From: Cupriavidus sp.
Lineage (GTDB): Bacteria; Pseudomonadota; Gammaproteobacteria; Burkholderiales; Burkholderiaceae
Length of the DNA stretch: 47,133 nt
Direction: 5' to 3'
Assembly (NCBI GenBank): GCA_031180665.1
Contig: JAPSLP010000039.1
Coordinates: 1-47,133, forward strand
A program made the position numbers and the translations under genes. This document shows positions 1 through 8,194 of the stretch, piece after piece. Below the pieces are notes generated by a model. It worked only from the letters and a program-made list of their open reading frames with translations, did not search any database and was not told where the DNA came from. The first letter of the stretch is position 1; each line of letters starts with the position of its first letter.

Positions 1-404
1 GCGAGACCTGCCTGGACCCGCGCCGCGATGCCTCGCTGCTGTGCGTGGTCGAGACGCCGGCCGACCAGGTGATGATCGAGCAGACGCTGACCTATCGCGG
101 CCAGTATTTCGTGCTGATGGGCCGGCTCTCGCCGCTGGACGGCGTCGGCCCGCGCGAGATCCATCTGGACCGGCTGCTGGCGCGCGCCACCGATCCCGCG
201 CTGGGCGGACCGGTGGGCGAGGTCATCGTCGCCACCAACTTCACCAGCGAGGGCGAGGCCACGGCGCACTATATCGGCGAGATGCTGAAGGCGCGCGGGC
301 TCAAGGTCTCGCGGCTGGCGCGCGGCGTGCCGGTCGGCGGCGAACTCGAATACGTCGATGCCGGCACCATCGCGCGCGCGGTGATGGACCGCCGCACGCT
401 GTGA
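1..404 (+). CDS. recR: Recombination protein RecR, C-terminal part (cut by window start)
   Basis: RecR acts with RecF and RecO to load RecA onto gapped single-stranded DNA. The open frame enters from the left edge, with its first complete codon at base 3, and ends in TGA at 402-404. The first residues (ETCLD) look like the tail of the Cys4 zinc finger. They are followed by the Toprim domain, with the VVETPAD segment, GRLSPLDGVGP, the acidic turn TNFTSEGEATA and the closing LARGVPVGGELEYVD, all typical of RecR. The N-terminal helix-hairpin-helix lies outside the window. In related genomes the upstream neighbours are ybaB and dnaX, which cannot be checked here. The family call is firm. Confidence 0.93.
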   Translation, partial: ETCLDPRRDASLLCVVETPADQVMIEQTLTYRGQYFVLMGRLSPLDGVGPREIHLDRLLARATDPALGGPVGEVIVATNFTSEGEATAHYIGEMLKARGLKVSRLARGVPVGGELEYVDAGTIARAVMDRRTL

Positions 405-453
405 GCCGCGGTCTTGCATCGCTTCGCATCGACCGGCATGGTCTGATCGCCCG

Positions 454-1359
454 ATGAACCTGGCCCGCTTCGATCTGGTCACGCTGGGGCTGTTCGTCGC
501 CGTCGCGCGGCAGGGCAGCATCTCGGCCGGCGCGCGCCAGTCGCATCTGGCCGTCGCCGCGGCCAGCAAACGGATCTCCGATCTCGAGGCGGCCGTGGGC
601 GCGCCGCTGTTCTTCCGCCATGCCGCCGGCGTGCAGCTGACCGAGGCGGGGCAGGCGTGCTTCCATCATGCGCTGACCGTGCTGCAGGACGTCGAGCGCA
701 TGGCGGGCGTGATGTCCGACTATGCCTCCGGCGTGCGCGGGCAGGTGCGCGTCTGCGCCAACACCTCGGCGATCACGCAATTCCTGCCCGACGATCTGGC
801 CGGCTTCATGCGGCTGCATCCGACCATCCGCATCGAGCTCGAGGAGCAGAACAGCGGGGATATCGTCGCGGCGCTGGTCGAGAACCGCGCCGATGTCGGC
901 ATCTTTGCGGACCGCACGCCCAGCGCGGGCCTGGTCACCGTCGAGTATCGCCAGGACGAGCTGGTGCTGGTCACGCCGCCGGGGCATCCGCTGTCGCAGC
1001 GCGGTCCGGTGCGCTATGCCGATACCCTCGAATACGACTTCGTCAGCCTGCCGCAGGTGACCTCGCTGGCGGCGCGCCTGCTCGAGGAAAGCAGCCGGCT
1101 GGAGCGGCCGTTCAGGCTGCGCATCCAGGTGCGCAGCTTCGATGCGATGTGCCGCATGGTGATGGCGGGCCTGGGCGTGGGCGTGCTGCCGCGCATCGCC
1201 GCCGAGCCGCACGTCAAGTCGATGGGCCTGTCGCTGGTCAAGCTGCAGGACGCCTGGGCGCAGCGCTCGCTGCTGATCGGCATGCGCGACCCCGCCGCGC
1301 TGACGGTGTCGGCCCGGCTCTTGATCACCCATCTCTGCGGCGATCGCGCGCCGTTCTGA
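454..1359 (+). CDS. LysR-family transcriptional regulator
   Basis: 301-residue LysR-type regulator. An N-terminal winged helix-turn-helix occupies about residues 5-64 (a GSISAGA helix, then SKRISDLEAAVGAPLFFR and LTEAG). An effector-binding domain of the type 2 periplasmic fold runs from about 90 to 295, with the usual VGVLPR segment near the end. The ATG at 454 places the HTH at the expected distance from the start. It lies on the same strand as the CoA-transferase/HMG-CoA lyase/Bug genes that follow after a gap of about 180 bases. Control of that locus in response to its carboxylate substrate is therefore likely, but this is inferred from position. The effector is not deducible. Confidence 0.9.
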   Translation: MNLARFDLVTLGLFVAVARQGSISAGARQSHLAVAAASKRISDLEAAVGAPLFFRHAAGVQLTEAGQACFHHALTVLQDVERMAGVMSDYASGVRGQVRVCANTSAITQFLPDDLAGFMRLHPTIRIELEEQNSGDIVAALVENRADVGIFADRTPSAGLVTVEYRQDELVLVTPPGHPLSQRGPVRYADTLEYDFVSLPQVTSLAARLLEESSRLERPFRLRIQVRSFDAMCRMVMAGLGVGVLPRIAAEPHVKSMGLSLVKLQDAWAQRSLLIGMRDPAALTVSARLLITHLCGDRAPF

Positions 1360-1542
1360 TGTTGAGGGCCCGGGCCGCAGCCTTTCGCGTTCGGTGAAAG
1401 CCCGCTTCACCGATTGACGCCTTCCGCGCCCGCGGGCGCTGCGGCACACTGCGGCCAAATTCGATCGCACCGTCCGGCGCCCGCCGCCCAGGGCGGTCGC
1501 CAAACACCGATCGCCACACATCGATCCCCGGAGACAATCCGC

Positions 1543-2739
1543 ATGCCGCGACAGATTCTGGATGGCATCCGCGTGCTCGAACTCGGGCAGCTGATCGCCG
1601 GCCCCTTCGCCGCCAAGACGCTGGCCGATTTCGGCGCCCACGTGATCAAGGTCGAACCGCCCGGACAGGGCGATCCGCTGCGCAAATGGCGCCTGCTGTA
1701 TCAGGACACCTCGGTCTGGTGGGAGGCGCAGTCGCGCAACAAGGAATCGATCTGCATCGACCTGCGCAGCGCTGACGGGCAGGCGCTGGTGCGCAAGCTG
1801 GCCGCGCAGGCCGACGTGCTGATCGAAAACTTCCGCCCGGGCACGATGGAGAAGTGGGGCCTGGGCTGGGACGTGCTGCACGCCGCCAATCCCAAGCTGA
1901 TCATGCTGCGGGTATCGGGCTACGGCCAGACCGGTCCGAAGCGCGACGAACCCGGCTTTGCCGCGGTCGCCGAGGCGATGAGCGGGCTGCGCCATCTGAC
2001 CGGCGAGCCGGGCCGGCCGCCGGTGCGCGCGGGGCTGTCGCTGGGCGACACCATCGCCGGCCTGCATGGCGCGCTGGGCGTGCTGCTGGCGCTGTACGAG
2101 CGCGATGCGCGCGGCGGCACCGGCCAGGTCATCGACGTGGCGCTGTACGAGGCGCTGTTTAACCTCAGCGAGAGCCTGCTGCCCGAGTATTCGGCCTTCG
2201 GCGCGGTGCGCCAGCCGGCCGGCGGCGCGCTGCCCGGCATTGCGCCGTCCAACGCCTATCCGTGCGCCAGCGGCGAATACGTGCTGGTGGCGGCCAACGG
2301 CGACGCCATCTTCAAGCGGCTGATGCAGGCGATCGGCCGCGCCGACCTCGCCGACGATCCGGCGCTGGCGCGCAACGACGGCCGCGTGGCAAGGGTCGAG
2401 GAACTCGATGCCGCGATCGCCGCGTGGACCCGCACGCAGGACATCGACAGCGCGCTGGCCGTGCTGCGCGAGGCCCAGGTGCCGTCGGGGCGCATCTACA
2501 CGGTCAAGGACATCGCCGAGGACCCGCATTACCGCGCCCGCGGCGTGATCGAGCAGGTCACCGCGGCCAGCGGCCTGACCGTCGAGGTGCCCGGCATCGT
2601 GCCGAAGCTGTCGGGCAGTCCCGGCGCGATCCACGATCGCGCGCCCACGCTGGGCGAGCATACCGACGCGGTGCTGGCGCAGGCCGGCTTCGATGCCGCG
2701 ACCATCGCCGACCTGCGCGCTCGCGGGGTGGTGGCATGA
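1543..2739 (+). CDS. CaiB/BaiF family class III CoA-transferase
   Basis: 398-residue class III CoA-transferase that moves CoA from a donor acyl-CoA to a carboxylate. The N-terminus (LDGIRVLELGQLIAGPFA, then the segment ending HVIKVEPP) is diagnostic. The SLGDTIAGLHG segment places Asp169 at the position of the catalytic aspartate of formyl-CoA transferase. The ATG at 1543 was chosen because it starts the conserved domain and follows a GGAGA ribosome site at 1530-1534. The frame is open further upstream, but without family similarity. The stop overlaps the ATG of the next gene (ATGA), so the two are translationally coupled. With HMG-CoA lyase next door, 3-hydroxy-3-methylglutarate, glutarate or a related acid is a reasonable substrate guess. 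Itaconate/citramalate is an alternative. Confidence 0.9.
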   Translation: MPRQILDGIRVLELGQLIAGPFAAKTLADFGAHVIKVEPPGQGDPLRKWRLLYQDTSVWWEAQSRNKESICIDLRSADGQALVRKLAAQADVLIENFRPGTMEKWGLGWDVLHAANPKLIMLRVSGYGQTGPKRDEPGFAAVAEAMSGLRHLTGEPGRPPVRAGLSLGDTIAGLHGALGVLLALYERDARGGTGQVIDVALYEALFNLSESLLPEYSAFGAVRQPAGGALPGIAPSNAYPCASGEYVLVAANGDAIFKRLMQAIGRADLADDPALARNDGRVARVEELDAAIAAWTRTQDIDSALAVLREAQVPSGRIYTVKDIAEDPHYRARGVIEQVTAASGLTVEVPGIVPKLSGSPGAIHDRAPTLGEHTDAVLAQAGFDAATIADLRARGVVA

Positions 2740-3728
2740 GCGCGACCGCATCGACGCCGCATGCGACGACAACCTTCCCGCTGCGCGGCCCGGCCCGCAT
2801 CGAGATCAACGAGGTGGCGCCGCGCGACGGCCTGCAGATCGAACCGGTGGTGGTGCCGACCGATGCCAAGGTCGCGCTGCTGGAGGCGCTGTCGGGCTGC
2901 GGTTTCGCGCGCATCGAGGCCACCTCGTTCACCTCGGCCAAGGCGATTCCCGCACTGGCCGACGCCGAGGCGGTGATGCACCGCATGCGCCGTGCCGAGG
3001 GCGTGCGCTACACGGTGCTGGTGCCGAATCTGCGCGGCCTGGAGCGCGCGCTGTCGTGCCGGCCCGATGAAGTCAATCTGGTGATGTCGGCCAGCGAGAC
3101 GCACAACCGCGCCAATCTGCGCATGACCCGCGCGCAATCGCAGGCGCAGCTGCTGGCGATGATCGAGGTCGCGCGCGCGGCCGGCGTGCCGGTCAATATC
3201 TCGCTGTCTACGGTATTCGGCTGCCCGTTCGAGGGCGAGGTCGCGATCGACGCGGTGATGGCGCTCGCCCGCAGCTTTGCCGAGGCCGGCGCGCACGGCA
3301 TCACGCTGTGCGACACCACCGGCATGGCCTATCCGAACCAGGTGCGCGCGGTGTGCGAGACCTTCCAGCGCGAACTGCCGGCGACCGGCCTGACCATCCA
3401 TCTGCACAACACGCGCGGCATGGGCCTGGCCAATGCGCTCGCCGCGTGGGAAGCCGGCGTGTCGCGCTTCGACGCGGCCGCGGGCGGGCTGGGCGGCTGC
3501 CCCTATGCGCCTGGCGCCAGCGGCAACGTCGCCACCGAGGAACTCGTGCACATGTTCGCGTCGATGGGCGTGGACACCGGCGTCGACCTGCAGCGCCTGC
3601 TCGGCATCATCGGCGAGCTGCCCACCGTGGTCGAGCGCGAGGTCTGCAGCCAGCTGCTGCGCGCCGGCCCGCGGCTGCGCACGCATCAGCCGCCCGCCTG
3701 GCTGGCCGGGCATTTCGCCGGGCAGTAA
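2736..3728 (+). CDS. mvaB: Hydroxymethylglutaryl-CoA lyase (or citramalyl-CoA lyase-like DRE-TIM enzyme)
   Basis: 330-residue DRE-TIM metallolyase. The family reaction cleaves HMG-CoA to acetyl-CoA and acetoacetate. Visible active-site elements are the NEVAPRDGLQ motif with Arg30 and Asp31, the metal ligands His222 and His224 in HLHNTRGMG, and the loop GGLGGCPYAPGASGN with the catalytic-type Cys255. The length matches bacterial MvaB. The start codon overlaps the stop of the CoA-transferase gene, giving a coupled pair that would activate a carboxylate and then cleave its CoA ester. This suggests a catabolic route for 3-hydroxy-3-methylglutarate or a similar branched acid. The fold assignment is firm and the exact substrate is not. 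No biotin-dependent carboxylase or liu genes are present here, so a full leucine pathway is not shown. Confidence 0.9.
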   Translation: MSATASTPHATTTFPLRGPARIEINEVAPRDGLQIEPVVVPTDAKVALLEALSGCGFARIEATSFTSAKAIPALADAEAVMHRMRRAEGVRYTVLVPNLRGLERALSCRPDEVNLVMSASETHNRANLRMTRAQSQAQLLAMIEVARAAGVPVNISLSTVFGCPFEGEVAIDAVMALARSFAEAGAHGITLCDTTGMAYPNQVRAVCETFQRELPATGLTIHLHNTRGMGLANALAAWEAGVSRFDAAAGGLGGCPYAPGASGNVATEELVHMFASMGVDTGVDLQRLLGIIGELPTVVEREVCSQLLRAGPRLRTHQPPAWLAGHFAGQ

Positions 3729-3838
3729 GGCGCGATCGCGGCAAGCCCCAAGAACGACACCATCAGCAAGCCCGCGGACCTCGTCCGCACCCACGAACCA
3801 CAACCCCAAAAACAACATCGATTCCTGGAGGAGACAGC

Positions 3839-4867
3839 ATGTCGATCCGTCAGTCCCAACCGTTCCATTCCGTCGATGCGGCCATGCCCGGCCGCCGCCG
3901 TCTGCTCGCCGCGGCCGTTTGCGCCGCCGCCGCCTGCCTGAGCGCCGGTGCGCATGCGCAGGACGGCGCCTATCCGAACCGCCCGGTCACGCTGATCGTG
4001 TCCGCGGCACCTGGCGGCACTACCGACCTGGCCGCGCGGATGATCTCCGAGCCGCTGGCCAAGGCGCTCGGCCAGCCGGTAGTGGTCGAGAACCGCCCCG
4101 GCGGCGCCGGCGGCATTGCCGCGCAACTGGTGGCGCGTGCCAAGCCGGACGGCTACACGCTGCTGGTGCAGTACTCGGGCTTCCACGTGATCACGCCGCT
4201 GCTGATGAAGGGCCTGTCGTGGGATCCGGTCAAGGACTTCGCGCCGGTGGCCAACCTGCTGTCGGCGCCGCAGGTGCTGGTGGTGCGCCCGAGCCTGCCG
4301 GTCAAGTCGCTGGCCGAGCTGGTGGCCTACGCCAAGGCCAATCCGAACAAGCTGAACTACGCCTCGTCGGGCAACGGCTCGCTGCAGCATGTGTCCACCG
4401 AACTGCTGAACCTGATGGCGGGCATCCACATCACGCACGTGCCGTACAAGGGCACCGGTCCGGCGATGACCGACCTGCTCGGCGGCTCCGTCGACCTGAC
4501 CATCACCACGCCGCCGCCGCTGATTCCGCATATCCAGGCCGGCAAGCTGCGCCCGCTGGTGGTGACCAGCAAGAACCGCCTGCCCAGCCTGAAGGACGTG
4601 CCGTCCGCGCCCGAGGCCGGCTACGCCGATCTGGACGTCTCGTCGTGGTTCGCGATGTATGCGCCGGCCGGCACGCCCAAGCCCGTGGTGGACAAGCTCA
4701 CCGGCGAGATCGACAGGATCATGAAGACCGACGCCTTCCGCAAGAAGGCCGAGGAGCTCGGCGCCGAGGCGAAGTACATGAACCCGACACAGCTGGGCCA
4801 GTACCAGCGTGCCGAGCTGACGCGCTGGGGCAAGGTCATCCAGTCGGCCAATATCCAGGCGGAATAA
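3839..4867 (+). CDS. Bug/TctC-family periplasmic tripartite-tricarboxylate-type binding protein
   Basis: 342-residue secreted solute-binding protein of the large betaproteobacterial Bug (TctC) family, which typically binds small carboxylates. The ATG at 3839 follows a strong GGAGGAG ribosome site at 3827-3833. The signal peptide has an RRR basic stretch, an alanine-rich core and an AHA|Q cleavage site at residue 40. The mature protein starts with the family pattern YPNRPVTLIVSAAPGGTTD and VVENRPGGAGGIA, and has the THVPYKGTGPAMTDLLGG segment. No TctA/TctB membrane genes lie nearby, so it is an orphan receptor, which is common in this family. It probably shares the substrate of the preceding CoA-transferase and lyase, as inferred from the gene order. 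Confidence 0.92.
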   Translation: MSIRQSQPFHSVDAAMPGRRRLLAAAVCAAAACLSAGAHAQDGAYPNRPVTLIVSAAPGGTTDLAARMISEPLAKALGQPVVVENRPGGAGGIAAQLVARAKPDGYTLLVQYSGFHVITPLLMKGLSWDPVKDFAPVANLLSAPQVLVVRPSLPVKSLAELVAYAKANPNKLNYASSGNGSLQHVSTELLNLMAGIHITHVPYKGTGPAMTDLLGGSVDLTITTPPPLIPHIQAGKLRPLVVTSKNRLPSLKDVPSAPEAGYADLDVSSWFAMYAPAGTPKPVVDKLTGEIDRIMKTDAFRKKAEELGAEAKYMNPTQLGQYQRAELTRWGKVIQSANIQAE

Positions 4868-4916
4868 GGGGCGGATAGGTCCGGTGCGCCGGCTGGCGTT
4901 CCTGCCGGGGCCCTCA

Positions 4917-4987
4917 CGTCGTTCCCGCGCAAGCGGGAATCCGGCGTCTTCGCACGATACCGGGTCCCCGCCTGCGCGGGGACGACC
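4917..4987. repeat. Intergenic palindromic repeat, dRS3-like, copy 1
   Basis: About 71 bases bounded by two small palindromes: a TTCCC-N8-GGGAA arm on the left and a GTCCCC-N8-GGGGAC arm on the right, with an inner CCGG...CCGG pair. It resembles the dispersed TTCCC-N8-GGGAA class of repeats found between genes in many betaproteobacteria and Neisseria. A second copy with the arms in the opposite order lies at 6268-6339, so the two bracket the binding-protein gene at 5180-6226. Family membership is by eye. Confidence 0.65.
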
Positions 4988-5130
4988 ATGTTCCGCCGAT
5001 GTTCCCGCTAGGTAGTGTTCCCGATTGGGCCGGCCCGCGGAGCTCGGATAGCATCGCACGAAGCCGCGCGGCGGCGCCGCATGCCATCCGGCGGGTCGCT
5101 CGCGCATCGGGCGCGGCGCGAGAGCGCGAG

Positions 5131-5156
5131 AACACCGCGCTGGAACACCGCGCTGG
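5131..5156 (+). repeat. 13-base tandem duplication AACACCGCGCTGG x2
   Basis: Two perfect head-to-tail copies of a 13-mer, the second followed by AACG. They lie about 10 bases before the AGGAGA ribosome site of the gene starting at 5180. This is probably a recent slippage event in the leader. Confidence 0.7.
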
Positions 5157-5179
5157 AACGAAATAAGCAGGAGACACTG

Positions 5180-6226
5180 ATGTACAACCGGAAATTCTGG
5201 AAACAGGTGCTGATCGCGCTGGTGCTGTTCCTGGCCGGCTGGTTCACCTTCGGCGGCTTCGCGCATGCGCAAGGCAAGCCGGAGAAGGCCAAGGTCACGA
5301 TCGCAGTCGGCGGCAAGAACCTGTTCTACTACCTGCCGCTGACGATCGCCGAGCGCCAGGGCTACTTCAAGGACGAAGGGCTCGATGTCGAGATCGTCGA
5401 CTTCGCCGGCGGCGCCAAGGCGCTGCAGGCCGTGGTCGGCGGCAGCGCCGACGTGGTCTCGGGCGCCTACGAGCACACCATCAACCTGCAGGCCAAGGGC
5501 CAGAACTACCGCGAGTTCGTGCTGCAGGGCCGCGCGCCGCAGATCGTGCTGGTGACTTCCAACAAGACCATGCCGGACTTCAAGTCGGTCGCCGACCTGA
5601 AGGGCAAGAAGATCGGCGTCACCGCGCCCGGATCGTCCACCAACATGATGGCCAACTTCGTGCTGGCCAAGGCCGGGCTGAAGCCGTCGGACGTGTCGTT
5701 CATCGGCGTGGGCGCCAGCAACGGCGCGGTCGCGGCGATGCGCTCGGGCCAGATCGACGCGATGGCGAACCTGGATCCGGTGATCTCGATGCTGACGCAG
5801 AAGAACGAGGTGCGCGTGGTCGCCGATACCCGCACGCTGAAGGACACGCAGGCGGTGTTCGGCGGCAACATGCCGTCGGGCTGCCTCTATGCCTCGGCCT
5901 CGTTCATCGAGCAGAACCCCAACACCACGCAGGCGCTGACCAATGCGATGGTGCGCGCGCTGAAGTGGCTGCAGAAGGCGGGCCCGTCGGACATCGTCAA
6001 GACCGTGCCGGAGAGCTATCTGCTGGGCGACCGCGCGCTGTACCTGTCGGCGTGGGACAAGGTCAAGGAAGCGATCTCGCCGGACGGCATGATGCCGGCC
6101 GACGGCCCGCGCACGGCGCTGGCGACGCTGCAGCAGTTCGATCCGGCGCTCAAGGGCAAGGCGATCAAGCTGGACCAGACCTTCACCAACAGCTTCGTGC
6201 AGAAGGCCAACGCCAAGTACAAGTAA
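5180..6226 (+). CDS. SsuA/TauA/NMT1-like ABC transporter substrate-binding protein
   Basis: 348-residue periplasmic receptor of the nitrate/sulfonate/taurine-type ABC importer group. The ATG at 5180 follows an AGGAGA site. Residues 1-30 form a signal peptide (basic start, then a hydrophobic stretch, AHA|Q cleavage). The mature part has the family pattern YYLPLTIAERQGYFKDEGL, a DFAGGAKALQAVVGGSADV segment, the ADLKGKKIGVTAPGS loop and ASNGAVAAMRSGQIDA. ATPase and permease genes follow at 6491 and 7352, completing a three-part importer. The ligand cannot be deduced, since this group covers sulfonates, nitrate, pyrimidines, phthalates and others. Palindromic repeats lie on both sides of the gene. 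Confidence 0.9.
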   Translation: MYNRKFWKQVLIALVLFLAGWFTFGGFAHAQGKPEKAKVTIAVGGKNLFYYLPLTIAERQGYFKDEGLDVEIVDFAGGAKALQAVVGGSADVVSGAYEHTINLQAKGQNYREFVLQGRAPQIVLVTSNKTMPDFKSVADLKGKKIGVTAPGSSTNMMANFVLAKAGLKPSDVSFIGVGASNGAVAAMRSGQIDAMANLDPVISMLTQKNEVRVVADTRTLKDTQAVFGGNMPSGCLYASASFIEQNPNTTQALTNAMVRALKWLQKAGPSDIVKTVPESYLLGDRALYLSAWDKVKEAISPDGMMPADGPRTALATLQQFDPALKGKAIKLDQTFTNSFVQKANAKYK

Positions 6227-6267
6227 GCAGCGCCGCGGCGCCCATCGGCGCTGCTGCGGCGCTTGCC

Positions 6268-6339
6268 CGTCGTCCCCGCGCATGCGGGGACCCAGTGGCT
6301 TTGCCAGACACTGGATTCGCGCATGCTCGGGAATGACGG
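6268..6339. repeat. Intergenic palindromic repeat, dRS3-like, copy 2
   Basis: About 72 bases with a perfect GTCCCCGC-GCAT-GCGGGGAC palindrome on the left, an inner CCAGTG...CACTGG pair, and a degenerate ATTCGCGCATGCTCGGGAAT arm on the right. It is related to the copy at 4917-4987, with the two arm types in reversed order. It lies 41 bases after the binding-protein stop codon. Confidence 0.65.
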
Positions 6340-6347
6340 GATGGTGG

Positions 6348-6374
6348 ACGGCCCGCTGTCAGCGGGCCGTTGTT
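6348..6374 (+). terminator. Hairpin, possible terminator or attenuator
   Basis: A perfect 10-base-pair stem, ACGGCCCGCT / AGCGGGCCGT, with a GTC loop, followed by only a weak T-rich run (TGTTCT). It may stabilise or partly end the binding-protein transcript before the ATPase gene. That would give the usual excess of receptor over membrane components in ABC importers. Confidence 0.5.
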
Positions 6375-6490
6375 CTCGCGGCTCCCCGGTTGTATCAGAC
6401 AAAGGCCGCGCGCCATCGACGCGATCGACGCAATCGAACATCCAGCCGCCGCCGGCCCGGCCGATGCGCGGCGCAAGCACAGCGAAACGC

Positions 6491-7303
6491 ATGAGCACTC
6501 CGGCCCTTTCCCTCGACAACGTCACCTGTACCTTCATCTCGCGCGAAGACCGCAACCAGCGCTACACCGCCGTCAAGGACGTCTCGCTGGCGATCGCGCC
6601 TGGCGAATTCGTCTCGGTGGTCGGGCCCACCGGCTGCGGCAAGTCGACGCTGCTCAATGTCGGCGCGGGCCTGCTCTCGCCGTCGTCCGGCGAGGTGCGC
6701 GTATTCGGCGAGCCGCTCACGGGCATCAATGCGCGCGCCGGCTACATGTTCCAGACCGAGGCGCTGATGCCCTGGCGCAGCGCGCTCGACAACGTGATCG
6801 CGGGCCTCGAGTTCCGCGGCGTGCCGCGCGCGCAGGCGGTGGCCGAAGGGGAGGAGTGGCTGCGCCGCGTGGGCCTGGGCGGCTTCGGCGACCGCTATCC
6901 GCATCAGCTGTCGGGCGGCATGCGCAAGCGCGTCGCGCTGGCGCAGACGCTGGTGCTCGATCCCGACATCATCCTGATGGACGAACCGTTCTCCGCGCTG
7001 GACGTGCAGACCCGCCAGCTGATGGAGAACGAGGTGCTGGAACTGTGGGCTGCCAAGCGCAAGGCGGTGCTGTTCATCACGCACGACCTGGACGAGGCCA
7101 TCGCGATGAGCGACCGCGTGGTGGTGCTGTCGGCGGGACCCGCCACGCACCCGATCGGCGAATTCGACATCGATCTGCCGCGTCCGCGCGATGTGGCCGA
7201 GATCCGCAACCACCTGCGCTTCGTCGAACTGCATGCGGCAATCTGGGACGTGTTGCGCGAGGAAGTGCTCAAGGGCTATGCGCAGCAGCGCAAGGTCGCC
7301 TGA
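6491..7303 (+). CDS. ABC transporter ATP-binding protein (nitrate/sulfonate/taurine type)
   Basis: 270-residue ATPase subunit that powers import from the cytoplasmic face. Walker A is at residues 45-53 (GPTGCGKST), a Q-loop at FQTEALMPWRS, the signature LSGGM at 140-144, Walker B ILMDE at 161-165, a D-loop SALD, and the switch His198 in ITHDLDEA. FQTEALMPWRSALDNV is typical of the SsuB/TauB/NrtD group. The ATG at 6491 starts the family domain, but its ribosome site is poor. The frame is open for about 230 bases upstream without similarity. It works with the receptor at 5180 and the permease at 7352. Confidence 0.92.
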   Translation: MSTPALSLDNVTCTFISREDRNQRYTAVKDVSLAIAPGEFVSVVGPTGCGKSTLLNVGAGLLSPSSGEVRVFGEPLTGINARAGYMFQTEALMPWRSALDNVIAGLEFRGVPRAQAVAEGEEWLRRVGLGGFGDRYPHQLSGGMRKRVALAQTLVLDPDIILMDEPFSALDVQTRQLMENEVLELWAAKRKAVLFITHDLDEAIAMSDRVVVLSAGPATHPIGEFDIDLPRPRDVAEIRNHLRFVELHAAIWDVLREEVLKGYAQQRKVA

Positions 7304-7351
7304 GGCGCCATGCCGGCACCGGCGATCCAACACTAACAAGCAAAACGATCC

Positions 7352-8143
7352 ATGGCATTCCGTACCGATTCCCGCAGCATGCTGCGCGTCTGGCAGCTGC
7401 TGGTCCTCGTGATCATTCTCGGCGCCTGGCACCTGGCCACGCGCTCCCAGCAGGTGGCGTTCTTCTTCGGCGAGCCGTGGCTGGTGGCGCAGCGCGTCTG
7501 GAGCTGGTTCTTCGTCGAGCGCGACATCTACCTGCATCTGGGCGTGACGCTGCTCGAGACCGTGCTGGCGTTCGGCATCGGCACCGTCGCCGGCCTGGGC
7601 GTGGGCCTGTGGCTGGCACTGAGCCCGGTCACCTCGGCCATCCTCGATCCGTATATCAAGGCGATGAACTCGATGCCGCGCGTGATTCTGGCGCCGATCT
7701 TCGCGGTGTGGTTCGGGCTCGGGATCTGGTCCAAGGTCGCGCTGGCGGTGACGCTGGTGTTCTTCATCGTCTTCTTCAACGTCTACCAGGGCGTCAAGGA
7801 GGTCAGCCCCGTGGTGCTGGCCAACGCGCGCATGCTCGGCGCCAACCGCCAGCAGCTGCTGCGCCATGTCTACCTGCCCAGCGCGACGAGTTGGGTGTTC
7901 TCGTCGCTGCATACCTCGGTGGGGCTGGCCTTCGTCGGCGCGGTGGTCGGCGAGTATCTGGGCTCGGCGCGCGGCGTCGGCTACCTGATCCTGCAGGCGG
8001 AGGGGACCTTCGACATCAACACGGTGTTCGCGGGCATCGTGGTGCTGACCGCGTTCGCGCTGGTGCTGGACTGGATGGTGGGGGTGGTGGAGCGCCGGCT
8101 GATGAAGTGGCAGCCGAAGAGCGGGGAGACGGAGAAGCTGTAG
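7352..8143 (+). CDS. ABC transporter permease (SsuC/TauC-like)
   Basis: 263-residue inner-membrane subunit of the importer. It has about six hydrophobic segments, starting with one near residues 14-30, and then the BPD-transport inner-membrane domain. The cytoplasmic EAA loop is visible around residues 150-175, with LANARMLGANRQQLLRHVYLP, and contacts the ATPase encoded just upstream. Segment LAPIFAVWFGLGIWSK is typical of SsuC/TauC. The gene follows the ATPase gene after 48 bases and ends 10 bases before a strong palindrome that also serves the convergent oxidoreductase gene. Confidence 0.92.
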   Translation: MAFRTDSRSMLRVWQLLVLVIILGAWHLATRSQQVAFFFGEPWLVAQRVWSWFFVERDIYLHLGVTLLETVLAFGIGTVAGLGVGLWLALSPVTSAILDPYIKAMNSMPRVILAPIFAVWFGLGIWSKVALAVTLVFFIVFFNVYQGVKEVSPVVLANARMLGANRQQLLRHVYLPSATSWVFSSLHTSVGLAFVGAVVGEYLGSARGVGYLILQAEGTFDINTVFAGIVVLTAFALVLDWMVGVVERRLMKWQPKSGETEKL

Positions 8144-8153
8144 GGGACATCTT

Positions 8154-8179
8154 CCCCTCTCCCGCGGGCGGGAGAGGGG
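8154..8179. terminator. Bidirectional GC-rich palindrome between convergent genes
   Basis: CCCCTCTCCCGC and GCGGGAGAGGGG form a near-perfect inverted repeat between the permease (+) and oxidoreductase (-) stop codons. No T-run follows. It belongs to the same CCCTCTCCC-type repeat family as the elements near 35385, 35446, 39992, 40118, 46191 and 46265, which also sit at gene ends. Confidence 0.55.
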
Positions 8180-8194
8180 AGCACGGGCGAGGAC

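Larger units (their letters stand above)
4868..5179. other. Intergenic stretch between Bug gene and ABC importer
   Basis: No gene is supported in these 312 bases. They hold a 71-base palindromic repeat (4917-4987) and a short tandem duplication (5131-5156) just before the ribosome site of the next gene. The frame of the downstream gene is open through part of the stretch, but its translation there is Arg/Ala-rich and lacks family similarity, so it is treated as untranslated. Confidence 0.6.

Noticed and set aside
301..2772. Long open frame of over 800 codons on the minus strand, opposite the LysR and CoA-transferase genes
   Set aside because: It is rich in Arg, His, Gln and Ala, matches no family, and mirrors two well-supported plus-strand genes. 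It is a GC-driven shadow frame.
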